A stretch of 64,000 bases of DNA, from positions 62,001 through 126,000 of the forward strand of contig NZ_QQAK01000015.1 of NCBI RefSeq assembly GCF_003384035.1, read 5' to 3'. Shown here piece by piece: positions 16,874 through 24,978 of the stretch (positions are counted from its first letter, which is position 1; each line of letters starts with the position of its first letter). The stretch comes from Sporosarcina sp. BI001-red. Its GTDB lineage: Bacteria > Bacillota > Bacilli > Bacillales_A > Planococcaceae. A program made the position numbers and the translations under genes. Below the pieces are notes generated by a model, which saw only the letters and a program-made list of their open reading frames with translations, was not told where the DNA came from and did no database searches.

Positions 16874-18394
16874 ATGCGAGTTGAGCGGTCATCGGAATGG
16901 AAAGAAGGATTTATAGAACGTCTCGAAAACCGTAAAGAATTTGATAATTGGACGCTCTATCAGATGTGTTATGACATGGAAAGAGCGAAAGTGATTCCCG
17001 AATTCCACGGTCTCCAATCCCCAAAACACTTACCAAACCTTACACCGTATGCACACCAATTAGAGGCAGCGGAGACGGTTATAGAGCGGATGAATGGGAA
17101 AGCCATTTTAGCAGATGAAGTGGGACTTGGAAAAACGATTGAAGCAGGACTTGTGTTAAAAGAATATCTAATTCGAGGACTCGTGAAAAAAGCGCTCATA
17201 CTAGCGCCAGCCTCGTTAACCAACCAATGGATTGCAGAATTGAATCAGAAGTTTCATATTCCTGCCATTGCTTACAATAAAAAATACAATCTCGATCACT
17301 GTCCGATTGTCGTGACGAGTATCGATATGGCGAAGCGAAGCCCCCATAAAGAAATGATTGTTCAACAAGAATACGATTTGGTCATTATCGATGAAGCCCA
17401 TAAACTCAAGAATCCTAAAACGAAAAACTATGAGTTCGTTCAGCAATTGAAGAAAAAATTCTGCTTGCTGCTAACGGCAACCCCAATTCAGAATGATGTG
17501 TTCGAACTGTTTAACCTGATCTCTCTTCTGAAGCCTGGCCATTTAGGGAATTTAGAAACCTTTCAAAGTGTGTTTTCTGCGAGTAAACACCATGTAGAAG
17601 AAGATGAGTTTTTGAAGGAATTGATTCAACAAGTGATGGTACGAAACATCAGACATGAGACAGGGATAGAGTGGACAAATCGTCTTGTACAAATTATTCC
17701 GCTCGAGTTTACAGAACAAGAACGAGCTGTCTATTCGATGATTTCGAAGTTACCAGTTTCAGATTCGTTTACGTTGCTCACCCTCCAGCGAGAAATGTGT
17801 AGCAGTCAACTATCGGCTGTGTTGACGTTAGAGAAATTACATCAAACATCCGTCCAACCAGAAGTTCGATTCCAGATAGAAGAGATTTTGTTGAAGCTGA
17901 CGGAGTTGGGTATCCATACTAAGGCCAAAAAAGCTTTGGAGCTCATCCAAAATGCTGATGACAAAGTGATCATTTTTACAGAATATCGTGCAACACAAGC
18001 CTATTTACAAGCGGTTTTACATGCGAAAGGCATTACAAGTGTCCTGTTCAACGGGAAGTTTAGCAAAAATAAGAGAGAGTGGATGAAACAGTTATTCCAA
18101 GGGAATGCCCAAGTGCTGATTGCAACTGAATCAGGGAGTGAAGGGATTAATCTTCAATTTTGCCACCACGTCATCAATTATGACTTACCGTGGAATCCGA
18201 TGAAACTAGAACAACGGATTGGTCGTGTTCATAGACTTGGACAGACCGAAGACGTGCATATTTATAATTTAGCGATCCAGCAGACTGTGGAAGACAAAAT
18301 GGTGGAATTGTTGGAACGAAAGATTGGTGTATTTGAAAAAGTAGTCGGGGAATTAGACCATATCTTAACGGATGGTAAACGATCGATCTCTTGA
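16874..18394 (+). CDS. yqhH: SNF2-type DEAD/DEAH helicase YqhH
   Basis: 506 residues with a complete SNF2/RapA-like motor. Walker A is DEVGLGKT at residues 81-88 and DEAH is at 173-176. Motif III is LTATPIQND, and the C-terminal half carries ATESGSEGINLQ and QRIGRVHRLGQ, the arginine-finger motif. It belongs with B. subtilis YqhH and is followed by yqhG as in that species. It probably translocates on double-stranded DNA to displace proteins; the exact role is unknown. ATG follows GAGGGGATAG. In B. subtilis the pair lies beside the gcv operon, which is absent here. Confidence 0.92.
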   Translation: MRVERSSEWKEGFIERLENRKEFDNWTLYQMCYDMERAKVIPEFHGLQSPKHLPNLTPYAHQLEAAETVIERMNGKAILADEVGLGKTIEAGLVLKEYLIRGLVKKALILAPASLTNQWIAELNQKFHIPAIAYNKKYNLDHCPIVVTSIDMAKRSPHKEMIVQQEYDLVIIDEAHKLKNPKTKNYEFVQQLKKKFCLLLTATPIQNDVFELFNLISLLKPGHLGNLETFQSVFSASKHHVEEDEFLKELIQQVMVRNIRHETGIEWTNRLVQIIPLEFTEQERAVYSMISKLPVSDSFTLLTLQREMCSSQLSAVLTLEKLHQTSVQPEVRFQIEEILLKLTELGIHTKAKKALELIQNADDKVIIFTEYRATQAYLQAVLHAKGITSVLFNGKFSKNKREWMKQLFQGNAQVLIATESGSEGINLQFCHHVINYDLPWNPMKLEQRIGRVHRLGQTEDVHIYNLAIQQTVEDKMVELLERKIGVFEKVVGELDHILTDGKRSIS

Positions 18395-18419
18395 GTAGTT
18401 CAGTGAAAGGAAGGTGTCT

Positions 18420-19214
18420 ATGCGCCAGCAAGAAATTCATCAGTACATCCAGCGGTTTTTCCATGAAAACAATTGTGGGGTACTTGACTCAAGCTACGAT
18501 CATTTGACGGTTCAGCTAACAATCGACATGGATAAACGTATTATGAATCGTCCGTATTACTGGAGTTACGTAGAGAGTGGCGGTGTAGAACCGAATCCAG
18601 CGAAGCTGACATTGATTACGAATCCTAGCCAGTTTTCAACATCTATGGCAGGAGAGCGAATTCACTTTGGCTCACCAAGACTTCATCAACTGTTTCAAGT
18701 GACGAAAGAACAAGGAGCCTTTGTTCAAATGTATGAGAAGCCTGGGCTCGGTCAGGCGACCCAGGTCACATTAACGCCATGGCTCGGAGTGAATTATAAA
18801 ATTACCTATTCTAGTGATCGGACAAAAGAAATGCTGTATTCGTTAGGAATGAATTTAATGAATGGAGCAGTGATTGATGGGTTTCAAGAGTCTGTCCGTA
18901 AACTAGAATTGGGACCATCCGTAGCAGCGAATACGTACTATTTACCATATAATATACCTCCATTGAGGGCTTTGGATCGACTAGAAGATGTGATGGGAAA
19001 CGTAGTGAATCAGGATGATCACACATGGGTAGAAGAAGCGAAACAACGACAAGTTAGAGATTTACGAGTACTGGATTATTTCTACACAGGAGTGGAAGAT
19101 GTGCCGGAAAGTTATGCTATTGAGAAAAAAGCGATTGAGGAACAATATGAAACGACAATTCGGATTGAAATCATTAATGGTGGATTGTTTTATTTGAAGA
19201 CATCGTTACTGTAA
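18420..19214 (+). CDS. yqhG: YqhG family protein
   Basis: 264 residues, soluble, no signal peptide. The sequence matches the YqhG family: QEIHQYIQRFFHENNC at the start, MDKRIMNRPYYW, and LTLITNPSQF in the first third. Start is the ATG after AAGGAAGG, 25 bases after the yqhH stop, so the two share a transcript. The function is unknown; the constant pairing with a SNF2 helicase suggests a partner or adaptor, which is inference. Confidence 0.9.
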   Translation: MRQQEIHQYIQRFFHENNCGVLDSSYDHLTVQLTIDMDKRIMNRPYYWSYVESGGVEPNPAKLTLITNPSQFSTSMAGERIHFGSPRLHQLFQVTKEQGAFVQMYEKPGLGQATQVTLTPWLGVNYKITYSSDRTKEMLYSLGMNLMNGAVIDGFQESVRKLELGPSVAANTYYLPYNIPPLRALDRLEDVMGNVVNQDDHTWVEEAKQRQVRDLRVLDYFYTGVEDVPESYAIEKKAIEEQYETTIRIEIINGGLFYLKTSLL

Positions 19215-19296
19215 TTTTCTTAGATTACGATTTGACATAGTGTTTAATCAGAAAATACTGTATAATCGTCCTTAACTAGTAAAGGGAGGGTTGACC

Positions 19297-19329
19297 ATGA
19301 CGCTATTGTACTTGAATTCTTCACTGTAA
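19297..19329 (+). other. Possible 10-codon leader ORF
   Basis: ATG ACG CTA TTG TAC TTG AAT TCT TCA CTG TAA, preceded by a good AAGGGAGGG site, lies 26 bases before the methyltransferase start. A TTGACA (19232-19237) and a TATAAT (19261-19266) are upstream, though their spacing is too long for one promoter. It may be a leader peptide or chance. Confidence 0.3.
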
Positions 19330-19355
19330 ATGAAAAAACTACAGGAGGAATCTAA

Positions 19356-20096
19356 ATGACACAATCATGGGTAGAACCCTTTTATCGGAAACAATTTGAG
19401 TGGATGAATCAGAGTTTAGATATGAAAGATGCTTATAACAAGTTAGCGCTTGAAGTGAAAGAACAAGTTGGAAAGCCTTTTAGCGAGATGCTGGATATTG
19501 GCGCGGGAAGAGGCGATTTGGCAAAGTCTTTGGCGGAATCCGGAGTGAAAATGACAACACTGGAGCTTGTCCCAGAGCTAGTCGAATTCGCTAAAGAACG
19601 TTCCAACGGATTAGTGACAAGTCATTGCGGAGATTTCTATACGTTTGAACTGCCGGACACATTTGACGTAGTGAGTTACTTTGATGGTTTTGGAATTGGC
19701 ACAGACGAGGATCAGCTTCTTCTGTTGCACCGGATTTATAAATGGATGAAAGAGGATGGCTGTGCATTGATCGATATCTATCAGCCACGGTACTGGCAAC
19801 AGGTGGCCGGCCGGGAGATGACGGTAGACGCAGCACATCGTGTGTATCATTATGATGAACAAGGACATCGTATGCTGGATAGTTGGTGGAAGGCGGATCA
19901 TCCTGAGGAGAAAGTCACACAGTCCCTTCGCTGTTATTCACTAGAGGAAATCAGTGGTCTGTGTGAACAGGCGGGTTTGACAATCGTCGGTATTTTTCCG
20001 GGAGGCGCGATGGATTTTGAAGAATGGCGGTATCAAGAGTGTGTGCCATTACATGAATGTTTGTCGTATCGCGTGAAGGTGAAGAAAATAGAATAA
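19356..20096 (+). CDS. Class I SAM-dependent methyltransferase
   Basis: 246 residues, Rossmann-like methyltransferase. Motif I is MLDIGAGRGDLAKSL near residue 45, with LELVPELVEFA (motif II, acidic residue that binds the ribose) and CGDFYTFELPDTFDVVSYFDGFG (motif III/IV). The end carries a mostly beta C-terminal part. It resembles small-molecule or protein methyltransferases of the UbiE/COQ5 kind; the substrate cannot be assigned. ATG follows CAGGAGGAA. Stands alone and is followed by a terminator. Confidence 0.88.
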   Translation: MTQSWVEPFYRKQFEWMNQSLDMKDAYNKLALEVKEQVGKPFSEMLDIGAGRGDLAKSLAESGVKMTTLELVPELVEFAKERSNGLVTSHCGDFYTFELPDTFDVVSYFDGFGIGTDEDQLLLLHRIYKWMKEDGCALIDIYQPRYWQQVAGREMTVDAAHRVYHYDEQGHRMLDSWWKADHPEEKVTQSLRCYSLEEISGLCEQAGLTIVGIFPGGAMDFEEWRYQECVPLHECLSYRVKVKKIE

Positions 20097-20105
20097 ATTT
20101 ATGTC

Positions 20106-20134
20106 AAAAGGGTGCCGTGAAGGCACTCTTTTTT
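20106..20134 (+). terminator. Terminator after the methyltransferase gene
   Basis: AAAAGGGTGCC pairs with GGCACTCTTTT around GTGAA, then a T-run. Confidence 0.9.
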
Positions 20135-20232
20135 GTTGGATAAAGAATGAATCGTCAGTACGACTTTGAAACTTTCAAAAGAGACGATTCGTAAGAGAAG
20201 TAAGGAACGTAAGAAAAGGGGTGAGGAGATTG

Positions 20233-21090
20233 TTGAAAAAAGGGATAGGGATTCTGCTCATAGCTGGCGGAATTATATTTGGTGTTACCTGTACAGGACT
20301 TCTTTTTACGGAAGGGATTTTCTATTTTTTCTTGTTATTCTTGCTTGCTTTTCCATTATTCATGGCGGGACAATGGCTTCGAATCGGGCAAACCTTACGT
20401 AAACAGAGTTTGGTGAAATTCACTTCAATTTTTGTGCAAGTCACACTTTTGATACCTTCGATTTTCCTAGTGTTCAATAACTACGCCAAGCTGAAAAACG
20501 AAACCTTTGCACGGGAGGGATTCCTATGGTTTCAGCCAACCTCTTCTCCCACAATTGGTTTAATAGGAACTCTTTTACTAATAGCATTGGTTCTTTCCAT
20601 TATGCCTAAAATCCTGTTTGGTTGGACCCACGGAGGGAAGCAGTTGACTGGACTCATCCTAAGCCTGTTTGTTCTCACTGCTGCATTTCTATTTATCACT
20701 TGGAATGATTATCAGGCGATCCATGAGGAAGAGGGAATTGTTGTGTCCACCTGGTGGGGGAAACAACAGACAGTGGATTGGTCGTCGGTGGAAAGTGTAG
20801 AGATTACTCCATATGTCCTGAAAAGAGTCGCTAACAAATATTCTAAGGAACCGGTATTTGCTTGGATGTTTGAATTTAAGCAAACCAATGGGGATCGAAT
20901 TTCTTTTAAACGAACAGATCTATCTACATATAATTTGGAACAGTCCCAGAGAGTGAAGGAACAAATTGAAAAAGAAAACATTCCATTGTCAGTTGGCCAA
21001 ATGGATGAGGCAACGACGAAGTGGTATGAGCTGGAGCTGCAAATGGAGAACTTGAATCCAGATCCATTTAATGAGTTTTTTAACAAATAA
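20233..21090 (+). CDS. Hypothetical membrane protein with C-terminal cytosolic domain
   Basis: About 285 residues. Four hydrophobic segments occur in the first half (roughly 5-25, 28-44, 57-78 and 105-125), with one more near 138-155. The last 120 residues are soluble with the pattern EEGIVVSTWWGKQQTVDWSSVESVEI, like the strand-rich PH-type domains found at the end of some Bacilli membrane proteins. No family assigned with confidence. The start is uncertain: GTG 20221 or TTG 20233; the GAGGAG at 20223-20228 favours TTG. It is followed by 200 bases without a recognisable gene. Confidence 0.7.
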   Translation: MKKGIGILLIAGGIIFGVTCTGLLFTEGIFYFFLLFLLAFPLFMAGQWLRIGQTLRKQSLVKFTSIFVQVTLLIPSIFLVFNNYAKLKNETFAREGFLWFQPTSSPTIGLIGTLLLIALVLSIMPKILFGWTHGGKQLTGLILSLFVLTAAFLFITWNDYQAIHEEEGIVVSTWWGKQQTVDWSSVESVEITPYVLKRVANKYSKEPVFAWMFEFKQTNGDRISFKRTDLSTYNLEQSQRVKEQIEKENIPLSVGQMDEATTKWYELELQMENLNPDPFNEFFNK

Positions 21091-21292
21091 TTATTCTGAC
21101 GTGGATTTGAATTGAGGTTTCATAACTCTCAGCATGTATTGAACATATTGAATGGATTTTCATAAATTGAAGGAAAATCTAGATAGAATTTAATTGATGT
21201 GCTCAGTTCCTAAGATCAGCAATTCGCCCAGTTTATTAGTTCAACAAATAATAAGGTTTTAGATTAGATAAAGCTAGGACTGGAGGCTGGAA

Positions 21293-21430
21293 GTGAAAAG
21301 AATAATCCGGGTAGAAAGTAAATTCAAATCAAATGAAGACCAGGTAGGGGTGGCAATCCTTAAACAGGGATTTGCTCTCTTTCAACAAAAGGCCCTTTTT
21401 GTTGGGGAAGAACTTCGTAAAGAACGGTAA
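21293..21430 (+). CDS. Small hypothetical protein, 45 residues
   Basis: GTG start with GGAGG seven bases before it and a clean 45-codon frame ending TAA. The product is basic at both ends (KRIIRVESKFKS... and ELRKER) with a hydrophobic middle (VAILKQGFALFQQKALFVG). No known motif. It lies 41 bases before the PhzF gene and could be in its transcript. Confidence 0.5.
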   Translation: MKRIIRVESKFKSNEDQVGVAILKQGFALFQQKALFVGEELRKER

Positions 21431-21471
21431 AATAGTACGAAGTAGTAAATTGACTAATGGAGGAATGGGTT

Positions 21472-22371
21472 ATGAAATCGATCAAGGTCTATCATTATGA
21501 TGCTTTTAGTAAAATACCGAATAAGGGAAATCCTGCTGGAGTGGTTTTAAATGGGGATGAATTGACAGATGCAGAAATGGAAGAGATTGCTTTCAAAGTT
21601 GGATTTAACGAGACTTCTTTTCCAGTAAAATCAGAAGTAGCAGACTTGAAAATACGTTTCTTTACTCCATGTCATGAAATGAATTTATGTGGTCACGCAA
21701 CCATGGCAACTCTCTTTGCGTTAAAAACGAAAGGATTATTGGGTGACAAAACAGATATTATAATTGAAACAAGGGCGGGGATTTTGCCAATAAAAATAAA
21801 TACAACCGTTGATAATGAAATTTTCATTACAATGAAACAGGCTACACCACTGTTTGAAGAGTTTAAAGGCTCGAAGAAAGACTTAGCCAACTCAATTGGA
21901 TTAAAACAAGAAGATCTTGATGATGATTTACCAGTCCTATTCGGTAGTACGGGTGTCTGGACACTATTAGTCCCAATTAAAGAACTTGAAACGTTTGAAA
22001 AAATGAAACCAGATAATAAAAAGTTCCCAACTGTATTGAAAGAAATGCCAAAAGCATCAGTTCATCCATTTTGTATGGAAACCTATGATTCTAGTGCTAA
22101 CATGCACGCAAGACACTTTTCTTCACCATATTCAGGCACGATTGAAGATGTGGTAACTGGGACAGCTTCAGGGGTAATGGGCGCATACTATGCTAAGTAC
22201 ATAACTAACAATTTTAAAGAACCGTTAAATCTAGTAGTTGAGCAAGGTCATGAAATTGATAAAGATGGGCGAGTCATGGTACAAGTTTCTAAGAGTAAAG
22301 ATAATTACGATATAGAGATTACTGGAAATGCAGTCTATGTTAAAGAATTTGATGTTTTACTAGAGAATTAA
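21472..22371 (+). CDS. PhzF family phenazine biosynthesis-like isomerase
   Basis: 299 residues with the two-domain diaminopimelate-epimerase-like PhzF fold. The N-terminal GNPAGVVL loop, the active-site region FNETSF (catalytic acid in PhzF proteins is a Glu at this place), [18 protein letters not shown], and the C-terminal [11 protein letters not shown] signature are all seen. Outside phenazine producers these are isomerases of unknown substrate; no phenazine genes are nearby. ATG follows GGAGGAATGGG. Its base composition is low in G+C compared with neighbours (two sampled 60-base lines have 14 and 17 G/C), a sign of possible acquisition. Confidence 0.9.
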   Translation: MKSIKVYHYDAFSKIPNKGNPAGVVLNGDELTDAEMEEIAFKVGFNETSFPVKSEVADLKIRFFTPCHEMNLCGHATMATLFALKTKGLLGDKTDIIIETRAGILPIKINTTVDNEIFITMKQATPLFEEFKGSKKDLANSIGLKQEDLDDDLPVLFGSTGVWTLLVPIKELETFEKMKPDNKKFPTVLKEMPKASVHPFCMETYDSSANMHARHFSSPYSGTIEDVVTGTASGVMGAYYAKYITNNFKEPLNLVVEQGHEIDKDGRVMVQVSKSKDNYDIEITGNAVYVKEFDVLLEN

Positions 22372-22634
22372 AAGTTTGTGATGTAGTGATCTAAAATTAT
22401 CGGGTACAGTTGTCGGTTGTTAAAGATCGGCCGACCTTTAAACTGGGAAAGGTGATTTTCATAATAACGACGCTCGCTCTCTCTTTACTGACTTTGAAAA
22501 CTGATCCGTATTGAAGCCACAAGATCTACATTTGGATAATGTGAATTTGATGCTTCACCAAATTATTGCTTGGAGCGACTCGTTAAAAACACTTAGATAA
22601 ATTCAGCAGATTCGAAATTAGAAAAAGTGTAGGT
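22372..22634. other. Gene-free region with a 20-bp near-palindrome
   Basis: No supported gene. TAAAGATCGGCCGACCTTTA at 22421-22440 is a palindrome with one mismatched pair. No flanking target duplications or transposase remnants were seen. The sequence could be a decayed gene tail behind the PhzF gene. Confidence 0.4.
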
Positions 22635-22663
22635 AAGCTCTGAGCATATTGCCAGAGCTTTTT
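22635..22663 (+). terminator. Rho-independent terminator
   Basis: AAGCTCTG pairs with CAGAGCTT around a 10-base loop, followed by a T-run. It insulates the TetR operon from upstream transcription. Confidence 0.75.
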
Positions 22664-22689
22664 ACGTATTCATCTATGTGAAAAAACCC

Positions 22690-22719
22690 TTACATCATTA
22701 GTGAACGTTCTGCTATAGT
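22690..22719 (+). promoter_or_regulatory. Promoter of the TetR-efflux operon
   Basis: -35 TTACAT (22690-22695), 18-bp spacer, -10 TATAGT (22714-22719). Confidence 0.55.
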
Positions 22720-22725
22720 AAAAAC

Positions 22726-22739
22726 AGACCGGTTGGTAT
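22726..22739. promoter_or_regulatory. Candidate TetR-family operator
   Basis: AGACCGGTTGGTAT carries the inverted core ACC-N4-GGT and sits over the expected transcription start. LmrA/QacA-type repressors of B. subtilis use related GACC/GGTC-type boxes. Confidence 0.5.
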
Positions 22740-22760
22740 GCAGAAGAAAGGAAGAGGATT

Positions 22761-23321
22761 GTGGACACAAAAACACGGATGATTGAAACTGCGACAAAAC
22801 TTTTTCAGCAGAGAGGATATAAAGCTGTCGGGCTTAACGAATTGCTGAGAGCATGTGAAACTACGAAGGGTGCCCTTTATCACCATTTCCCGGGAGGTAA
22901 GGAAGAGTTGCTCATTGCATGTCTGCACTCGCTTAACGAGACTCTTACGAGAGATATCGAATTGCTTTTCAACTGTGAATCTTCTACAGAAGCTGCAGTT
23001 CGTGCTGTCATTGGGGAGATGATAAAGGATTTGGATAGGGACGGGACGATTGCGGGCTATACGTTCAGTAGCATCGTTAGTGAGATGTCTCTTCTAAGTG
23101 AACCCGCCCGTGATGCTTGCAGAGCACTTTATGAAAAAATCCAATCTATATTCCATGCGAAATTGTTGGAAGACGGCTTTTCAAATAATCAGGCGTCATC
23201 AGTATCTTTGTTTTTGACCGCATCCATAGAAGGCGGGCTGCTCTTATGTCGAGCGCAAAACTCTTCAATCCCTTTAAAAACGATATCGAACGTCATACCT
23301 GAATTGATGAAGGAGTTTTAA
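22761..23321 (+). CDS. TetR/AcrR family repressor (LmrA/YxaF type)
   Basis: 186 residues. The N-terminal helix-turn-helix reads TATKLFQQRGYKAVGLNELL followed by ACETTKGALYHHFPGGKEELL, the LmrA/YxaF variant of TetR. The C-terminal ligand domain ends with FLTASIEGGLLLCRAQ. It starts at GTG after GGAAGAGGA. The next gene, a DHA2 transporter, overlaps by one base (TAATG), so the two form a repressor-efflux operon. It probably represses itself and the pump until an inducing drug binds. Confidence 0.92.
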   Translation: MDTKTRMIETATKLFQQRGYKAVGLNELLRACETTKGALYHHFPGGKEELLIACLHSLNETLTRDIELLFNCESSTEAAVRAVIGEMIKDLDRDGTIAGYTFSSIVSEMSLLSEPARDACRALYEKIQSIFHAKLLEDGFSNNQASSVSLFLTASIEGGLLLCRAQNSSIPLKTISNVIPELMKEF

Positions 23322-24715
23322 TGCGTATGGTGAAGGAACGAGAAATTAAACGTGGGTTTATCATGTTGGCTTTGTTCACAGCGGGGTTTGTCGGGTTGTT
23401 CAGTGAGACTGCCTTGAACATTGCGCTAGGAGAACTTAGCCACATTTTTCAAGTAAGTACAACCGCAATACAATGGCTTGCTACCGGCTATTTCTTAACG
23501 CTCGGAATTCTCGTACCGATTACAGGGAATTTGATGCAAAAGTTTACGACACGTCAGCTGTTCATCGCATCGCTGACTTTGTCAATTATCGGAACGATTA
23601 CTGCTGTAATGGCGCCTGTCTTCGGTGTGCTAATCATTGCACGTGTCATTCAGGCAGCGGGACTTGCAATCGTGTTACCGTTAACGCAAAATGTGATTTT
23701 TACGATTTATGCACCGAACGAACGTGGGGGCGCCATGGGAATCATGGGCCTTGTAATTCTTGCCGGCCCCACCCTCGGGCCGACCGTTGCAGGGCTGATT
23801 CTGGACACTCTCTCTTGGCATTGGATTTTCGGGGTCACATTACCAGTCTTGTTGTTCTCTTTACTATTCGGATACATCTTCATCCCAAATTTAAATGAAG
23901 TACGGAACACCAGAATCGACAGTCTTTCGGTCATATTGTCTACACTTGGTTTCGGGGGAATTGTGTATGGATTCAGTAGTAGCGGTCATTACGGTTGGGG
24001 AAGTATGCAGGTTATCGGAACAATCGTCCTCGGGCTCGTTGCGCTCTTCTTATTCGTTGTCCGCCAGTCGAAGCTCGAGTCACCAATGCTTAACTTAACT
24101 GTTTTCAAACATCCACAATTTGTGTTGGGATTCACAATGAATAGCATTACGTTCTTTAGCATGCTTTCCATGCTCGTTGTTTTGCCGATGTACATGCAAG
24201 TGGCACTCATCGTTTCAGCCTTTGCAACCGGACTTGTCTTACTTCCAGGCAGCCTGCTGAACTGTATTCTTGCTCCTCCGATTGGACGCTTATTTGATCG
24301 GTTTGGTCCGCGTGCAATCATTACACCAGGAACGCTTTTTGTTGTGGTAGGATATGCCCTCTATTCACAGTATGGAACAGAAACTGCTTTGTGGATGATG
24401 GTTGTTACACATATAGTGATGATGCTTGGGGTGGGGTTGACGATAGGAGCCGTTCAGACGAATACGCTGAATGCATTGCCGAAACGGCTCTATCCAGATG
24501 GCATTGCGGTTACCCAATCATCACAGCAAGTTTCAGGAGCTGTCGGAATTGCCATTATGATTTCAATTCTAACTGCTAAACAAGGAGTAGCTTTAGCAGA
24601 AGGCGCAACAATAATGGCAGCAACAGCGGCGGGTACTTCTATGGTATTTATTTTTAGTTTAGTATTGGCTGTTGTTAATGTTGTGCTCTCTCTCTTCTTG
24701 AAGAAGACACAATAA
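23321..24715 (+). CDS. DHA2-family drug efflux MFS transporter (LmrB-like)
   Basis: 464 residues with about fourteen membrane helices. Helix 1 region FSETALNIALGEL, GYFLTLGILVPITGNLMQKF (motif A), ARVIQAAGLAIVLPLTQN (motif B) and GLVILAGPTLGPTVAGLIL (motif C) place it in the LmrB/EmrB subgroup. In B. subtilis the lmrA-lmrB pair gives resistance to lincomycin and puromycin. Here the same layout suggests a drug exporter under local TetR control, but the substrate is not proven. Start is coupled to the repressor stop. A terminator follows. Confidence 0.93.
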   Translation: MRMVKEREIKRGFIMLALFTAGFVGLFSETALNIALGELSHIFQVSTTAIQWLATGYFLTLGILVPITGNLMQKFTTRQLFIASLTLSIIGTITAVMAPVFGVLIIARVIQAAGLAIVLPLTQNVIFTIYAPNERGGAMGIMGLVILAGPTLGPTVAGLILDTLSWHWIFGVTLPVLLFSLLFGYIFIPNLNEVRNTRIDSLSVILSTLGFGGIVYGFSSSGHYGWGSMQVIGTIVLGLVALFLFVVRQSKLESPMLNLTVFKHPQFVLGFTMNSITFFSMLSMLVVLPMYMQVALIVSAFATGLVLLPGSLLNCILAPPIGRLFDRFGPRAIITPGTLFVVVGYALYSQYGTETALWMMVVTHIVMMLGVGLTIGAVQTNTLNALPKRLYPDGIAVTQSSQQVSGAVGIAIMISILTAKQGVALAEGATIMAATAAGTSMVFIFSLVLAVVNVVLSLFLKKTQ

Positions 24716-24747
24716 TACTTGTAAGAAATTCGATGAGGATGGTTGAT

Positions 24748-24786
24748 AAAAGCTGGTTCTGCTAATTTAGCGGAATCAGCTTTTTT
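24748..24786 (+). terminator. Terminator after the efflux operon
   Basis: AAAGCTGGTTCTGC pairs with GCGGAATCAGCTTT around a short loop, then six T. Confidence 0.88.
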
Positions 24787-24978
24787 GCGTCAAACATCTG
24801 TAATAGGCAGATAGTTAAATAAGATTAGAACAGTTAAACGAGGGTAAAATAAGTAGTATGAATGACTTGTATAACGTTAACTTTTTGGTTGAAGGTGGAT
24901 ACAAGCCTTAAAATTTTGAGGGCTGTGCAACCTAAACAGCCACTGTTTACGAATGCAAGGAAAAGGAGGAAACCCAGT

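Noticed and set aside
19232..19266. TTGACA...TATAAT as one promoter
   Set aside because: The spacer is 23 bp, too long for SigA; one of the two boxes probably pairs with another.
22421..22440. Palindrome as an insertion-sequence end
   Set aside because: No transposase remnant, no second copy and no flanking direct repeats were found.
23473..23898. 141-codon plus-strand frame inside the efflux gene
   Set aside because: It is out of frame with a full-length MFS protein that has all family motifs, and its product is Cys/Arg/His-rich with no family.
24858..24911. 17-codon ATG frame in the oxidoreductase leader
   Set aside because: No ribosome binding site and no conserved feature.
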